A DNA stretch of 64,000 bases, from NCBI GenBank assembly GCA_015178975.1, contig WHVD01000018.1, forward strand, positions 281,001 through 345,000, written 5' to 3'. Position numbers and translations under genes: made by a program. This document shows, one piece after another, positions 1-11,340 of the stretch. Origin of the DNA: Hysterangium stoloniferum. Its lineage: Eukaryota > Basidiomycota > Agaricomycetes > Hysterangiales > Hysterangiaceae. Numbering within the stretch: the stretch's first letter is position 1; the number at the start of each line of letters is the position of its first letter. Below the pieces are notes generated by a model. It ran no database searches, was not told the origin of the DNA, and saw nothing but the letters and a program-made list of their open reading frames with translations.

Positions 1-545
1 ATCAGAAAATAATGTTAAGCTCTGGACTTATGAGTAGGGTCCAGTGGGAAACCCATATATAGTCCAGTATACAGGTAGGACTTGGCTTCAGCTTATATGC
101 TGCACCCTCACAAGATCATTATATCTGATTTCAAAAGGGACAAATGGAAATTCCAAGAAGTCCAAAAGGATGAAGGGATAGTGACAGGAAGTCTGAAGAC
201 TCCAAGGTGGAGGGCCCACAGGTTCAAGGGTACAAAGAGAACTTTAACTAATGCAAGGTATGGAGGTAACTTGGTTGATTTTCTGATTAAATTGTAAATA
301 CAAATTTGTCTAGTTTATATAGACAAGTCATACTACAATCCTGGCAGAATGGATAAACAAACAAACAGGCAGAAGATGGGGAATGGGCAGGGGTGGCTGA
401 AGTCTGGGAAAGTCTGAGATGAATCCAGGAACATACACATGGGACAAAATAAACTGACTGATGACCAGGTACCAAGACTGATTGGAATGGATATTACAAT
501 TTATTGTAAGAGCCAGGATATCCAGGTGGAGTTAGGTCCCTGATC
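1..545 (-). repeat. Decayed LTR relic (same broad family as the solo LTR at 62.6 kb)
   Basis: The stretch opens with a TGTTAAG-type LTR end read on the minus strand. It carries the motif ggacttggcttcagctta near 80-100, which recurs in every LTR of this window. It is almost free of CpG, as expected of an old methylated copy. No open frame here is credible as a gene. The outer limits are approximate. Confidence 0.5.
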
Positions 546-589
546 ATACAAAAAGGGAGTGATAGAGACACATGAGGAAGGTCTGGGTC

Positions 590-1155
590 CTGGTGGTCCT
601 ACCACCTTTCAGCCATCCTGTCCCATCTCCACCCTGACACTCTTCTGTTACCCATTCTACATGAATGTTTTATTTGCCTCACAACCTTTAGAATACTTGT
701 GTTTCATCACATTTAGTCTTAGTTTGTTCCTTGTTCCTTTGCCTTCTTCCCTTGACCTGTCATGACTTCTCACATCCTTGATTGACTTTCCAATCATCTG
801 TCATACTTTTGTATAAAGCCTATCATATATGCTATTAGATTACCCTTTCATGTTTATGGCCTTTTGCTTGCTCCTAATACTCTTGAAGATATCAACAGCC
901 AGCTGTGACTCTTACCCCCACAACCCTTAGCATTTCAGCCTTCCAGTTGATTCAGCCAAATATTGTCTTCAATCTCAAATCATACTACTTGTTCCTCTCA
1001 AAATACCAGAGCACCATAACAGTTTAGGACACAATACATAAGTTAAAGCCAAGCTCCACTTGTTTTGTAGAGTTGGACTTCCCAGTTAAGTATGAAATAC
1101 CTGTCAGCCCTCTGACATCATTCCCCCTCTTTTCTTTAGACCTTAGACCTTAACA
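590..1155 (+). repeat. Decayed LTR relic, second family
   Basis: It aligns by eye over most of its length with 34,880-35,697, sharing the stretches around gaatacttgtgtttcat, the cataagttaaagccaagctcc region and the terminal ttagaccttagaccttaa. CpG is nearly absent. It lies against the gag relic that follows and may mark a nested insertion. The left limit is uncertain. Confidence 0.5.
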
Positions 1156-1271
1156 GGAAGCATTGAGATATGTAGATAATATCAGAAACATGAGGAGAGC
1201 CAATGCAACTCTCTGTCCATGCAGATTCCAGAGGGTTGCTTGCTCTTTTTCAACTCTATGGTGGGCTTTCT

Positions 1272-2386
1272 TTAGATGTTGTTGTTGTTGTTGTTGAGGT
1301 TGTTGTTCATGCATTGGTGTTTCTCCTTAAGTGTGAGTTTACCATCAGAACCTAACAGATGAGATATGTCAACTTTTTCAGAAGTTGACTGTTTGCCCTT
1401 ATTGTTGGCAGTGGACTTTTTGTCATTCTTCTGGTCATAATTTGACTTGCTGGTATTATTATTTCCAGAATTTCCAGGATTTCCAGAAGAAATGTTATTC
1501 AACACCTTGTTGTTTTGAGAGTATTTCACCAGATTTTCACAGGAAATGTACACATGATGTTCCCAGTAATGGGCATCAAATTTCTGAGCTTTCATCTGCA
1601 TAATTTGGAGAGTCTTCAGCTTTCCTTCTATGCAGATATCATCTTTAAGGTGAGACAGAAGCCCCATATAAAAATGATGTCTGAGGGTGGAATCATCCCA
1701 ACCAGTATGCAGCAAGGATGTTGAACTTGACCAGATAGTCAGAAACCTGTTGATTTTCCTGCATTTTGAGTGTCATTTTCTGCATCACCAGCTTGATCAT
1801 AAGGTCCAAAATTAGTTTCTAATTCTTCAACAAGGGCATCCCAATCAGTGAGCCAAGCCAGAGTTTTAACATATATTCCAGAGAGTCTAGGTTAAAACCA
1901 ATCCTGAGTGGTATCCTTGAGGTAAGAGTGTGAAATTGACTTTTTGACTGTCATTTGTGAATGCAGATGGTCAATCATGGAAACAAAAACAACATTGAAG
2001 CAGGAAATTCTATTTTCAACTTCTTTGGCTCTTTACCAGAAAATGGTTTGGGCTCTTTAACATTCATACAAGATGGTTCTTTGCCTTTAATGAGGGTTTC
2101 ATGGGCAGATTTCGGATATTCCAAAAAAGTTCCAAGGAAAAGTAACATAATTGGATCTTTGGTGGGTTCAGGTTGTCCTGGAGGTTTGACAGGAGGATTG
2201 GAATCTTTCTCACCATCCTCAGAATCTTCTGATCCATCAGGAACTTCAATGGCTGGATTATCACAAACTGATGTAGTAGGCTGAGTGGTGTAGAGTTGTG
2301 AAGGGGATCAAAGTTGAGATGGTCCTTCAGTAGCTTTACATTTGGGACCCATAATGAGCGAGTCACAGGTGTGAGATCTGATATAC
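1272..2386 (-). pseudogene. Decayed gypsy gag relic
   Basis: On the minus strand this stretch encodes a gag-like protein in shifted pieces. Residues such as GWDDSTLRHHFYMGL, DAHYWE and ISHLLGSDGKLT match the gag of the complete gypsy element at 39.2-40.4 kb. The leader next to the LTR (agatctgatatactgttaag in this orientation) also matches. Frames are broken and pol is absent, so only the 5' part of an element remains. A Cys stands here where the complete element has an in-frame TGA, which suggests the ancestral codon was an Arg CGN. Confidence 0.75.
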
Positions 2387-2879
2387 TGTTAAGTTCTCAT
2401 GTCAGAAAGCTTATTTTTGGAAACTATCAGAAAATACCTGGGAACTCAGATACTTTTAGGTAGGGGCAAGGACTTGGCTTCAGCTTATGTATTGTGCCCT
2501 TACACAAAATGCTTAGTGTCCTTATTTCAGAGGGTCATTTTACACCAGAAGGATGAATAATATTTGGAGTTCTGATGAGTTCTGAATATCAAGCATACAG
2601 AAAGAGATGGGGAATCAGCTAACTAAGTCAATATCAGATCTGAGGTGTACATACATATTTTGCAGAACTAATATAGGACATTCTGTAATTGTACTACTAA
2701 CTGGGATCACAATAAGATGGATTTGGCAGGGATTTTGAATCAGGAATATAATAATCACATGAATGAATACTTGTCAACAGACAAGTTACCAAATATGGAA
2801 CAAAGGTTAGGAACTAGGTAGGTTCTGGAGGCCAGAATTATATCAGAGGATTGAAATATCTGAAAAACATATCATAACA
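2387..2879 (-). repeat. 5' LTR relic of the gag fragment
   Basis: It lies directly upstream (in minus orientation) of the gag relic and aligns with the 544-bp LTR of the complete gypsy element: both ends (TGTTAAG at 2387 and CATAACA ending at 2879) and the interior around tctgttgacaagtattca match. It is shorter and has lost nearly all CpG sites. No matching LTR was found on the other side of the fragment. Confidence 0.7.
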
Positions 2880-3921
2880 ATAGCCAGATACTACCATTCC
2901 CTGTCATAGATGTTGACAAGAAGCCACTGGATTCTTGAACATGAAACATTTGAGACTTCAAAGGCAGCAGGGCCTGCCAGCTTTCAACAATGGGGATTGG
3001 ATCCAGGTAATCATCAGAATACATGGGGTCCATATCCTTTTGTTCCTTACTCTTGGAATGAATGTGATATTCCTGAACCAGAGAAGACTGAATATCTGGT
3101 ATTTTACTATCAATTTCAAGATCTGATATAGATTAATGCTCATACCTTCATGTAGCATGGGCCAGAATTTAGTGAAGGCAGTGAACCAGACACTCAAGAA
3201 TCTCACACTTTCCCTCTAAATAGACCAATATGCTATCTACTTTGCATAAATGAATTTCATCGGGTGCTCATAATATAAAGAATAATTCATAGCTAAATAT
3301 TTACCTGGGACAAACCAGTTGAGGGAGCGGCATGACTACTTTACCCTTTTCAAAGGGCTCCAAAAAAGGTACTTGTACTTCATCGGGTAACAGAAATTGA
3401 CTGCAATTCCACCTACCTATGTTCGAGTTTCCTTCATCGCCGATGATGTAATATTTGTTAGATAATGAAATTATTTACTATGATATACATATTTCCTATG
3501 GGACAATTTGGCGACCTCCCCCCCCCCCCCCGTAGCTGTCTATTCGAAACCTAGAAGTATTCATGGGATGAGTATCCCAATATAGCATCTTTAATTAACT
3601 AATCCTGAGGAACTGATCCATTATGATCCGCCCTGATAATTTTGAGAGATCACTCCAAATGCCCTTCAATCATTGTCCTTAAGCCAGTCACTCACATCCA
3701 GATCGGCCCCAAATAGGTTCGATTGGCGGTGATCCCACGGCTATTATTGGCATATAAATTGCGTATGGCAGTTTTCAGAAATGAATCGTGGATGTAAATA
3801 AATATTCAGGTAAAGTTATATGAATTGGACAGCGAGGCTATTTCAAAATAATAAAGTCGAACAAGCACCTTCGTGATTTTCCTGCCCTCTGCAAGAGACT
3901 TGCTCTCCTTGCTTCATCTCA
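2880..3921. other. No gene seen; boundary between CpG-poor and CpG-rich DNA
   Basis: Up to about 3,235 the sequence is CpG-poor repeat debris without recognisable coding content. After that point the composition changes to CpG-containing single-copy-looking DNA. A run of 14 C lies at 3518-3531. No gene is supported. Confidence 0.5.
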
Positions 3922-4993
3922 CTACTCTATAATTCTAGACGTAGCGTTCATCATATTATAAAATGAAATAACCTCTTCATAATTCCCAGTGTCATGGGGG
4001 TATCTTTTGAAAAAATCAAATACGGCGTTTATGACTTGCGACGTCGACTCCTTAATATGTTTTCCTGATGGAACCTGAGTCGTAACATCGATGAGGCTTG
4101 TCAAATCCGCATCTAGTCCTGGTCTATCCCTATGGTGCCAAATAGCTGCTTGTCGTACTGCGGTCCTGGGAGTCAATTTCGGTAAAATCAATACCCAATT
4201 GGATGGAAAAAGGGTAATAATAAGACAGTTACATTGCGAGAATGGAGGGTGCAATCGCTTGTAAGAAGTTGAAAGATAGCCCAGGTGGAGTGCTTTTCAG
4301 CAGTTTCCATACCCTTGTGTAAAGGGCGAATGCGCCATCGTTGATGTGGTGTGGATAACATGGTCTGTTTCAAGAGAAGGATGGTTGACTGAAACCGCAA
4401 CAAACCGTGAGAGTAGCAATATTGCATCCAAAGCAAGGGACGTTGAATTACAATCCTCGATTTTCCACGATCTAATAGGACGATCACCATCCAAGAGCGT
4501 CGCGAGCCACCTAATTGACAAATCTAGATATTTCAAAGGCCGTCTGCTCCCAACAAATGTGGCTAATTCCCGAATAGACGGTATGGTTAAGAGAGGTAAG
4601 TGAGGTTTTTGTGTATCGTTATTTTTCACGGCATTGGGTGAGAGTAAAGTGGATATTTCCTCCTCGGTGCCTTCACTACCAAATAAACTTAGAGAGATAA
4701 TTATATCATGGTTCGACTCTAAACCGTTAATTCGAAGGATATCCATGGCCGCAACGATGCATTCCCATCCGTGTTCACCCACAGATGCTCCTAACAAGGC
4801 ACCAAAAAGTTCACAGCTGACGGTCGAAAGAGTTGGAAACTTATTGCACGCTTCCATTAGTTTACTGAGGCAAAGAATTAATTACCCATGGAGGACAAAC
4901 GCACAAAGCAAAATATTCACGCACATAATTATGAGAAGCGCACATGTACTTTCAAGGACCTGGAACGCCATGCCGAAAAAATTGGATGTCATT
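3922..4993 (-). CDS. Hypothetical protein, multi-exon
   Basis: I do not recognise this gene. Three minus-strand open segments (about 4993-4860, 4857-4340 and 4320-3922) read like protein and follow one another in different frames. The first would start at ATG 4993 with a hydrophobic stretch (CALLIIMCVNILLCAFVL), possibly a signal anchor. The middle segment is acidic and leucine-rich and includes GTEEEISTLL and SIRWLATLLDG. The last ends NMMNATSRIIE then stop. A 46-bp GT-AG intron (GTTATC...ACAAG) joins segments two and three in phase. The other junctions work only with unusually short introns (21 and 29 bp), with one longer alternative (60 bp, GTGCGT donor) for the first. It may be partly decayed or mis-modelled. 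Confidence 0.4.
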
Positions 4994-5097
4994 AATGTAT
5001 TCAATTCACAAACTATGCGATAGGCATTGTCATTGATTGTGGACGGGAGGTTGGGTCTAATGAACCGCTTCTAGCCTGAAAAACATGTGAATCACAG

Positions 5098-5904
5098 TTA
5101 AGCCACCTGCCTCGACATGTCAATTATATCCCCGAGCATTGTTCGTAAAGCTTGATCATCGGACAATTCCCATCGCCGACTGTGACGTCTAATAATATCG
5201 GCTTCACTCTCGCAGTTCCAGGCCGATTCAGCGGCGCCAGTCGAGTCTTGTTTAAAACGGGCATTCCAGCGATGTAATTGTTGAAGACACATCCCGAATT
5301 TGCGATTAAGTAGGGTTATTTCGACTGCACTGGTGGTTGTAGAGCCAATGGATAATTTCGTCAGCTTAGAATAATAATGTGGGGTGGGACGGGGAGTAGG
5401 AGACTTGCGGGGATCGAGTTGTGTCGGGAATGGAGCAGCACCTTCGACGAGGGTTTCTGTTGACGACCTTCTCGAAGGAATGGCTAAGCTCGCTGCCTCA
5501 GGAATGACGCTTTTTGGCTCGGTGCATGGGAAGGTACTCGGAGACTTCTTGACGGTGGCCTTTCCATTCGACTGTGTTTCTTAGTATGGAGAAGATGGTA
5601 CAACGTAGGCTGCTCACACACGCGTCTGCCCATATTTTTATATCTAAGGTGGATAATTGACGATGACTCCCGTCGTCGAGGATCAGGCAGACATTGTGGC
5701 CGTCTACTTGGCAGGCATAGTGCTCATTAAGAGCTTTTCGAAACATAGTTGCATCATGTGTTTGGCCATTACAGAAGAATGCCATAACTCTGAGGAGAGG
5801 TGGGGAGATTGCGAGGGTGTCGACTTTATATATGGCTGTGTGCTTCCCAAGGTGAGGTGAGCTAATAAGGGTTCTCCAGAGGCAAGAGTTGTATTGGTAG
5901 CCAA
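5098..5904 (-). CDS. Hypothetical protein, at least two exons
   Basis: Unrecognised. The last exon (5571-5098, 158 codons with stop) is joined in phase to the previous exon by a 46-bp intron with donor GTGAGC at 5617, a CTAAG branch-like site and acceptor CACAG at 5572. The protein has a compact N-terminal part (DTLAISPPLLRV, CLILDDGSHRQL), a Ser/Pro-rich linker and a C-terminal stretch with LHRWNARF and DIIRRHSRRWEL. No membrane segment is evident. The 5' end is uncertain: either an ATG at 5904 followed by a frame problem, or a 48-bp intron (GTATCT...TTAG) just inside it. It lies about 100 bp upstream of the 3922-4993 gene on the same strand. Confidence 0.5.
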
Positions 5905-7714
5905 GATACGTTCGAGCAGGGCAGGTATGTATAGTGAAAACTTTGTATTTAGTATCTAAATTGCTGGCAAATCAACAGTGTTCGTCTATCACTAACAATT
6001 GGCAAATGCCGTCAACCTGATCGAAACTAGATCGGATTAAATAGAGGTGTCGATGCTTTCTTGATGCAGTAGCAGATCAATCATAGTGCGCCAGAGCGCT
6101 CGCTTACCATCTGGAGTGCATTACGTCGCCATGGGCGCCACATGATGTTTTCTTGCCCGGCACTTGCTGATTGTTATACGATGCGCATGTCCACTGTGTC
6201 ATTTGAAGAATACGTATTGTGATAAGCTCCCAAGGTCTGTCACGGCTTGTCAGGTTCTGACACGATTAATAAGCGATGAAAGAACCTCACTGTCATCAAT
6301 TCGCTACCTTGATTTATGATTTTATCGGAAACCACCCACACCGACTTCTACTACCAAGTTGTCCCTCTAAACCACTTGATTTGAGGCTACAAAACGAGCG
6401 TTTTTGAACACATAAAAGGCTAAGCGTTGAAGTTCAAACTGTTGCTCAATGCACCCATGTCGAATCGTCGATAGGTTAGTAGAACTCGAAAGTCAGGTTA
6501 AATAATGACTTGCTAGTCCTTTAGGAAAAAAAGAGTAGGAACAACCCTTTGAAGAGACTCTAATTGAGGCTTTGTTGATGAACTTAGTAGTCGGTGATGA
6601 AGCCCTGCAATATTTTTGTGCCCACCTGACATACGGACCCGGACACAGTGTATCTTCGTCTCAGATGATGTACAATCACATGTCTTAGCGAAATTTTACA
6701 ATCCGAGTCCAATGATCGATATTCCCGCTTCAATGCGTCGTATTTTACATACTACGCATGTGGGCATGGCGGTTTCTCAAATCGAGATACGGACATGGGC
6801 GAGTCTCATATTGGTAGAACGTCCGCTAATAGTGATCCTCGTCATAACTTATGCACTCTCAGCGTCATTGGATTATTCCTGGTTAATTTCTTAAATTAAG
6901 AAAAGCTCTTCATCGGACGGGAAAGCCAAACTACAAGTGTGTATGATCGCCTTGGAGAATCGAAGAAAGACGCCTTTTTGTTTTAAAGAACTCATACCCT
7001 GAATATGGACACAAACCCCTTCGTGGTATAATCGACACCAACGCATTTTAAGTCTTAAATATATTCCTTAAGTCTCAAATATATTCCATGAGGGCGCGAG
7101 TGCCGCCTCCTTGACAAGGAGATCTTATATGGACATCGGTAAGGACATTTGTAGGATTAATAAGAAGTGTACGCGTTAGCTCTTTACACAAAGTTTAACA
7201 TCTCACGTTCACGGCTGCAGCTGTTCACCAAATTTCTGCTATTTCTTTCACCGAGAGTCCTCCCCAATTCATGTACTCTCGGTCAGATAGATAAAACATG
7301 GGTATGGGTTCCTTATATCTGTAACAGTTCTCGTCTTCTGACTCCGTTTGGTGCATACTACTTGAGCGGTACGTGGGTTGTGGGTTGTACTCAGGTGATC
7401 ATATGCTACCTATCGAGACATCATGATAGAATGATATTACGTACTTGTTGTGGAGGAATTTTCTGCTATGCTGTGTCCCAACTGTGCGGCGGTCGGGACG
7501 TAACAAGCACCCATTACTGAAATGGGACTTTAAGCGAGTCTTCCCGTCGTATATTTGACACGAGTATTCACAGATGATCCTCGGAATATACAACCTGTCG
7601 AGGCGACAGTAAACACACCTCTGTGTCTATGATGGGAATTGTGGGCTTGTCAAGAGGAAAAGTCGCAGGGCTAAATGAACAGACCTGGAATATGATTGAC
7701 GTCAGTGGGCGAGG
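5905..7714. other. About 1.8 kb without a supported gene
   Basis: Several open frames of 60-120 codons are present (for example 6616-6894 and 7167-7520, both plus), but none shows a family motif, a credible start or splice-joined neighbours. The DNA is CpG-containing and not obviously repetitive. It may hold diverged exons that I cannot join. Confidence 0.35.
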
Positions 7715-7910
7715 TATCTGACTCAATCGCACAGCTGATTCTGATTCCAACAGGCACCTTAGTGATCCCCTGGCGTTCCTATGAATAGATCCCTCAAATT
7801 GTAAATCAATTAATTATATTTCCTTATACCACAACCAAGTGAGTCGTCATTTCATTGAGGTCCCTCTTCAGACTGTCTCCCGCCAAATCACACACCTATA
7901 CCCCCGCACT

Positions 7911-9401
7911 ATGAATAGTGATCAAGTTACAGAGAATCAAAGAGGAGCTCACACGTGAGTTGTTCATTCAAGTTTCCCAATTTTACCGATCTTTATAATA
8001 CTCTTCTCGAAGGGTGGCTGCCCCGTATGCAGTTATATGTGCTGCTTTTGGTAAGTCCTTTATGCTATGACTCCTGTTTCACATACCTAATGCCAAGGTC
8101 GTAGCGGTCATGGTCTACGACACTTTCTTGACGTTGGATGACGAAGTGAAGCACATTTGGCGACACAACAAATTCAGACTGGGAAATTTACTCTATATAA
8201 TGGCACGCTATTCTCTTATTGCAACGCTCATATGTAATATCATGGTTCTGAAGGTAGGTCAAGTAATTAATAACCAAATATTGCGTTAACGGTCACTCTT
8301 TCGGAGTAATTCATTGAATTTGTTAGAAAATGACAAATGTAATCTTTTATGGACTTTTAGGGCATCTAACTGCGTACCTCCCATCGTGGCTATATTCCAA
8401 GGAATAAGTTTCATTGGTAATCAAGGTAAAACGATCCTATATTTATATACTACCAGACTAACCCATTGATTAGGTCTCTTGGTTGCACGAACATATGCAG
8501 TGGCGCAAGGATCACGAATAGTGTTTGCCCTCGTCAGCACACTCTCTCTCTTGAACCTTGGGGCAATATTGGTGATTATTCAACAGTAACTCTCTGAAAC
8601 CGACTACTAACCTGCCCTTGAAGGTCGAAGACGTTTCCCAAAGCTGCTCAGGAACATTTAGGTTGACAATGAAGGCGGGTACGTAATTATATAGCTTCGT
8701 ACTTCGGTCTGTGAATTGAGTACGTCGCGTCATAGCTAAAATAGGTTCATACTATTTAAAAGACGTTCCTTTGTAACTCATCCGTGAATAGTGGAAAGCT
8801 TTCAGTTCGTTATCACACTCGTATTTGAATCTGTTACAATTATCGCAGTATTTTACTATACTCGACGGGGATTTATCGAACGAAAACTTCTTTGCGCCAA
8901 TACGGAGTCCTTGAGTAGCCTTTTACTTCGCCAAGGTGGGCCTAAAGACTCCCGTTTGCTGCATAGAACTAATGACCAAAGCTCAGGTATACATCGATAC
9001 GTGTGCGTTTTCTTTTCCATAGGCCTACTCAAAGTTAAATTACCGATATAAAGAGTTATATTCACCTGGACTCTCATCGATGTGGTCGGCGCGCAGGAAA
9101 GTGCTGCAGTGGACTATACCTTGATACCAATTAACACCCTCACTATAGAAATTTTCCGTAATATCATTATCATAGTTCAAACCGTCCGTAATCTTTCTAA
9201 CACGTTCAAATCAGTTCTTCCGGCAAGGAGCGGATGCGCCTTTAGAGAATGCGTGTGTCGCATTTCTAAATATATATTAATTTTTATTTAACCTCTTTCA
9301 GTATAACCACCATTCTAATATGTCGTATTATATTGGAAATGCGCGAGTTCGCTATTCGGAGAATGACAATCCCTACAATCCTCGTAAAGGAATCGATATG
9401 A
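7911..9401 (+). CDS. DUF6533-type membrane protein, copy 1, C-terminally truncated
   Basis: A multi-exon gene homologous along its length to 11,341-13,007. Visible exons: 7911-7954, 8013-8050, 8105-8253, 8361-8416, 8474-8571, 8624-8678, 8792-8935, a short one from 8987, and a last one from 9302. Exon 3 encodes the DUF6533 signature (VYDTFLTLDDEVKHIW followed by a GNLLYIMARY helix). Exon 5 encodes LLVARTYAVAQGS and a further helix, exon 7 a hydrophobic segment ending YYTRRGF. DUF6533 proteins are basidiomycete multi-pass membrane proteins of unknown role. The last exon hits TGA at 9399-9401 where copy 2 has a Trp codon, removing about 60 residues, so this copy may be non-functional. The exon 3/4 junction is not resolved in phase. 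Confidence 0.65.
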
Positions 9402-9793
9402 AACGTTAGAACAGTAATATTGGAGGATTTTGGGGACGATCTTTCATTTTGTATACCAACTCCGATCCAAGTATAAAACAATGAGGTAGACGACACTAAG
9501 AAATCAAAGGAAGCGGCATTAAGGAAAGTTCCGTGGGCTACTGCTTCTATCTAAGATGGTTTACTCCAAATTCAATTGACATTTAAGAAACGTGTCTCAG
9601 GTACAGTCAAAGTTAAAGTAATGTCACATGACCCCTCCTTACAATTGACCTCATAACCTACTCGCCCCGGTATCTACATACATTTCTCTACCTACCATTA
9701 GGGTCCCTGTTCCCAACCGCTATGTATCTTAGTTAGGCGATGCGGTATATAAATGTATTAATACTAATAATAATAATGTCACATGACAGATTC

Positions 9794-10119
9794 TTTTTTT
9801 TTTTTTTTTTGTTATACTTGTATCCCGCTTCAAGCAACAATGGCTAACTGCGGCTAGGGGGTGAAAAGGCCCCCAGAGAAACTATGCTACGGTGGTAAGA
9901 AGTTCCGAGTGAGCTTCGTGGCTACGATGGATTTTAGAGGGCTCGAGTCAGGGTGGGGACGGTGAAAGTCGGCGTACGGAGTCAGATGTAGCTAGAAAGA
10001 GAAAAAGAAAAAGAAGACCAAGAAAGGGATATGTACATCGGCCATGACGTTCAGGGACGATCTGTTGTGGAGGGATTGTGGGAGAGGTGTGGGGCGAGCG
10101 GGGGAGTCGGCGTCGCGAC
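9794..10119 (-). mobile_element. Small poly(A) retroposon (SINE or truncated LINE)
   Basis: A 326-bp insert starting with 17 T (a poly(A) tail on the minus strand). It is bounded by a perfect 15-bp direct repeat, tcacatgacagattc, at 9779-9793 and 10120-10134. A poly(A) end plus a target duplication of this size is the mark of target-primed reverse transcription. The body is G-rich on the plus strand and encodes nothing recognisable. It lies downstream of DUF6533 copy 1, inside the first unit of the segmental duplication, and is absent from the second unit. Confidence 0.8.
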
Positions 10120-10621
10120 TCACATGACAGATTCGTATCCTACTCACAACTCGAAAGGGACGGCTAGCACCACATTACAGTGTGGCTGTAAAACATCTCC
10201 GTGACAAAATGTAGGAGTGGGCATCTATCCGTGGGAAGGTGAGTCGAAAATAATAATCCTTCAAAGATCAAGTGATCACTGGACAACGAGCGGTGCTGAT
10301 GCGGCCAGAGCACAATTTGGCAACCAGCAACACTGCTACATTATAAACGGATTTCATTTGGTACGTACTGAGTACGGCAGGTAGCACTCAGGTTCAGGCA
10401 TGTATTCAACCAAATCACCTGTTGTAGATCGAACTTCTCGCGATGTGCCGCAACTGCGCTGGGAACTTCCTATCGTAATCACCGATCAGAACCTAACGTA
10501 TATTGCGTACGTAACCAAAACATATGGGCGACTATTCGCGTGGTATGTTTGGAGCGGACACTCACACATCGTGATCCAAACACGCATGCTCGTAAAATGA
10601 CACCATTTACAATCAGTCTGT

Positions 10622-11165
10622 CTATACCAGCTGTTCATCCTCATCGATTTTTCCATGAGCTGCTTTAGGTTTTGGCAAGCCACCCGTTCCGTGTATGCGT
10701 GCGAAGACTCGCCGCTTGGGAGGGCGGGTCTCCTTATGCATTTACCACTCCCGCCTTACTATTCCGCTATATATATTACTCGGGTCCATTAGTCCTAGGC
10801 ATGATGCTTGCTTTACTACTACTATCATCAACCTGAGGGTGCGGGTAGGTGGGTAAAATAATTAGATAAACTTTATAAGAATGTGAAGATGTCAGTGAAC
10901 GAAAATTCTAAAAGATTGCGAGTCGACAGAGGGAAACAGGCGTTTCTTACGCTCAGTGCCGAACTACTCTCGGCAAGCTAGGGATCGTGCGGCACTCGTC
11001 ACTAAACAGCAGAAGGCTGGTTTGATTAGGCGATGTCTCTGCAACAGTGGTCTCGACATCCGACTCATTGGCATCTTCCGGAGTGTTGGCAGCTTCTTAC
11101 ATAGAGTGGGGGGACTTCCTCCCGGCGCTGTCCAGATCAAAAATCAATTTGCTAATGAACTGAGG
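10622..11165 (-). pseudogene. Split relic of the Mid2-like gene's 3' end
   Basis: On the minus strand, 10,690-10,622 reads KIDEDEQLV then TAG, matching the last residues of the gene at 13,423-14,828. The stretch 11,100-11,030 reads EDANESDVETTVAETS, matching its acidic cytoplasmic tail. About 300 bp of unrelated sequence separates the two pieces. This is the partial copy of the neighbour gene carried along in the segmental duplication. Confidence 0.65.
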
Positions 11166-11340
11166 TAACCCAAAATTTGGTTCAATCTCACAGCTCATTT
11201 TGCTTCCAACTCCAACAGAGCATGATCGCTTGACTTTCGAAGGTTGCAAATCAAATGCTTAGTTTTCCTTATACGACGCCAGTGAGTCGCCCTTGAGTGT
11301 CCTCTTCAGATAGTCTCCCACCACCAAGTCCCTCACCACT

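Noticed and set aside
1385-1724. Plus-strand open frames over the gag relic
   Set aside because: The minus strand is clearly homologous to gag; the plus frames have no support.
3518-3531. Poly-C run as a possible regulatory element or assembly gap
   Set aside because: A 14-base homopolymer alone is not evidence for either.
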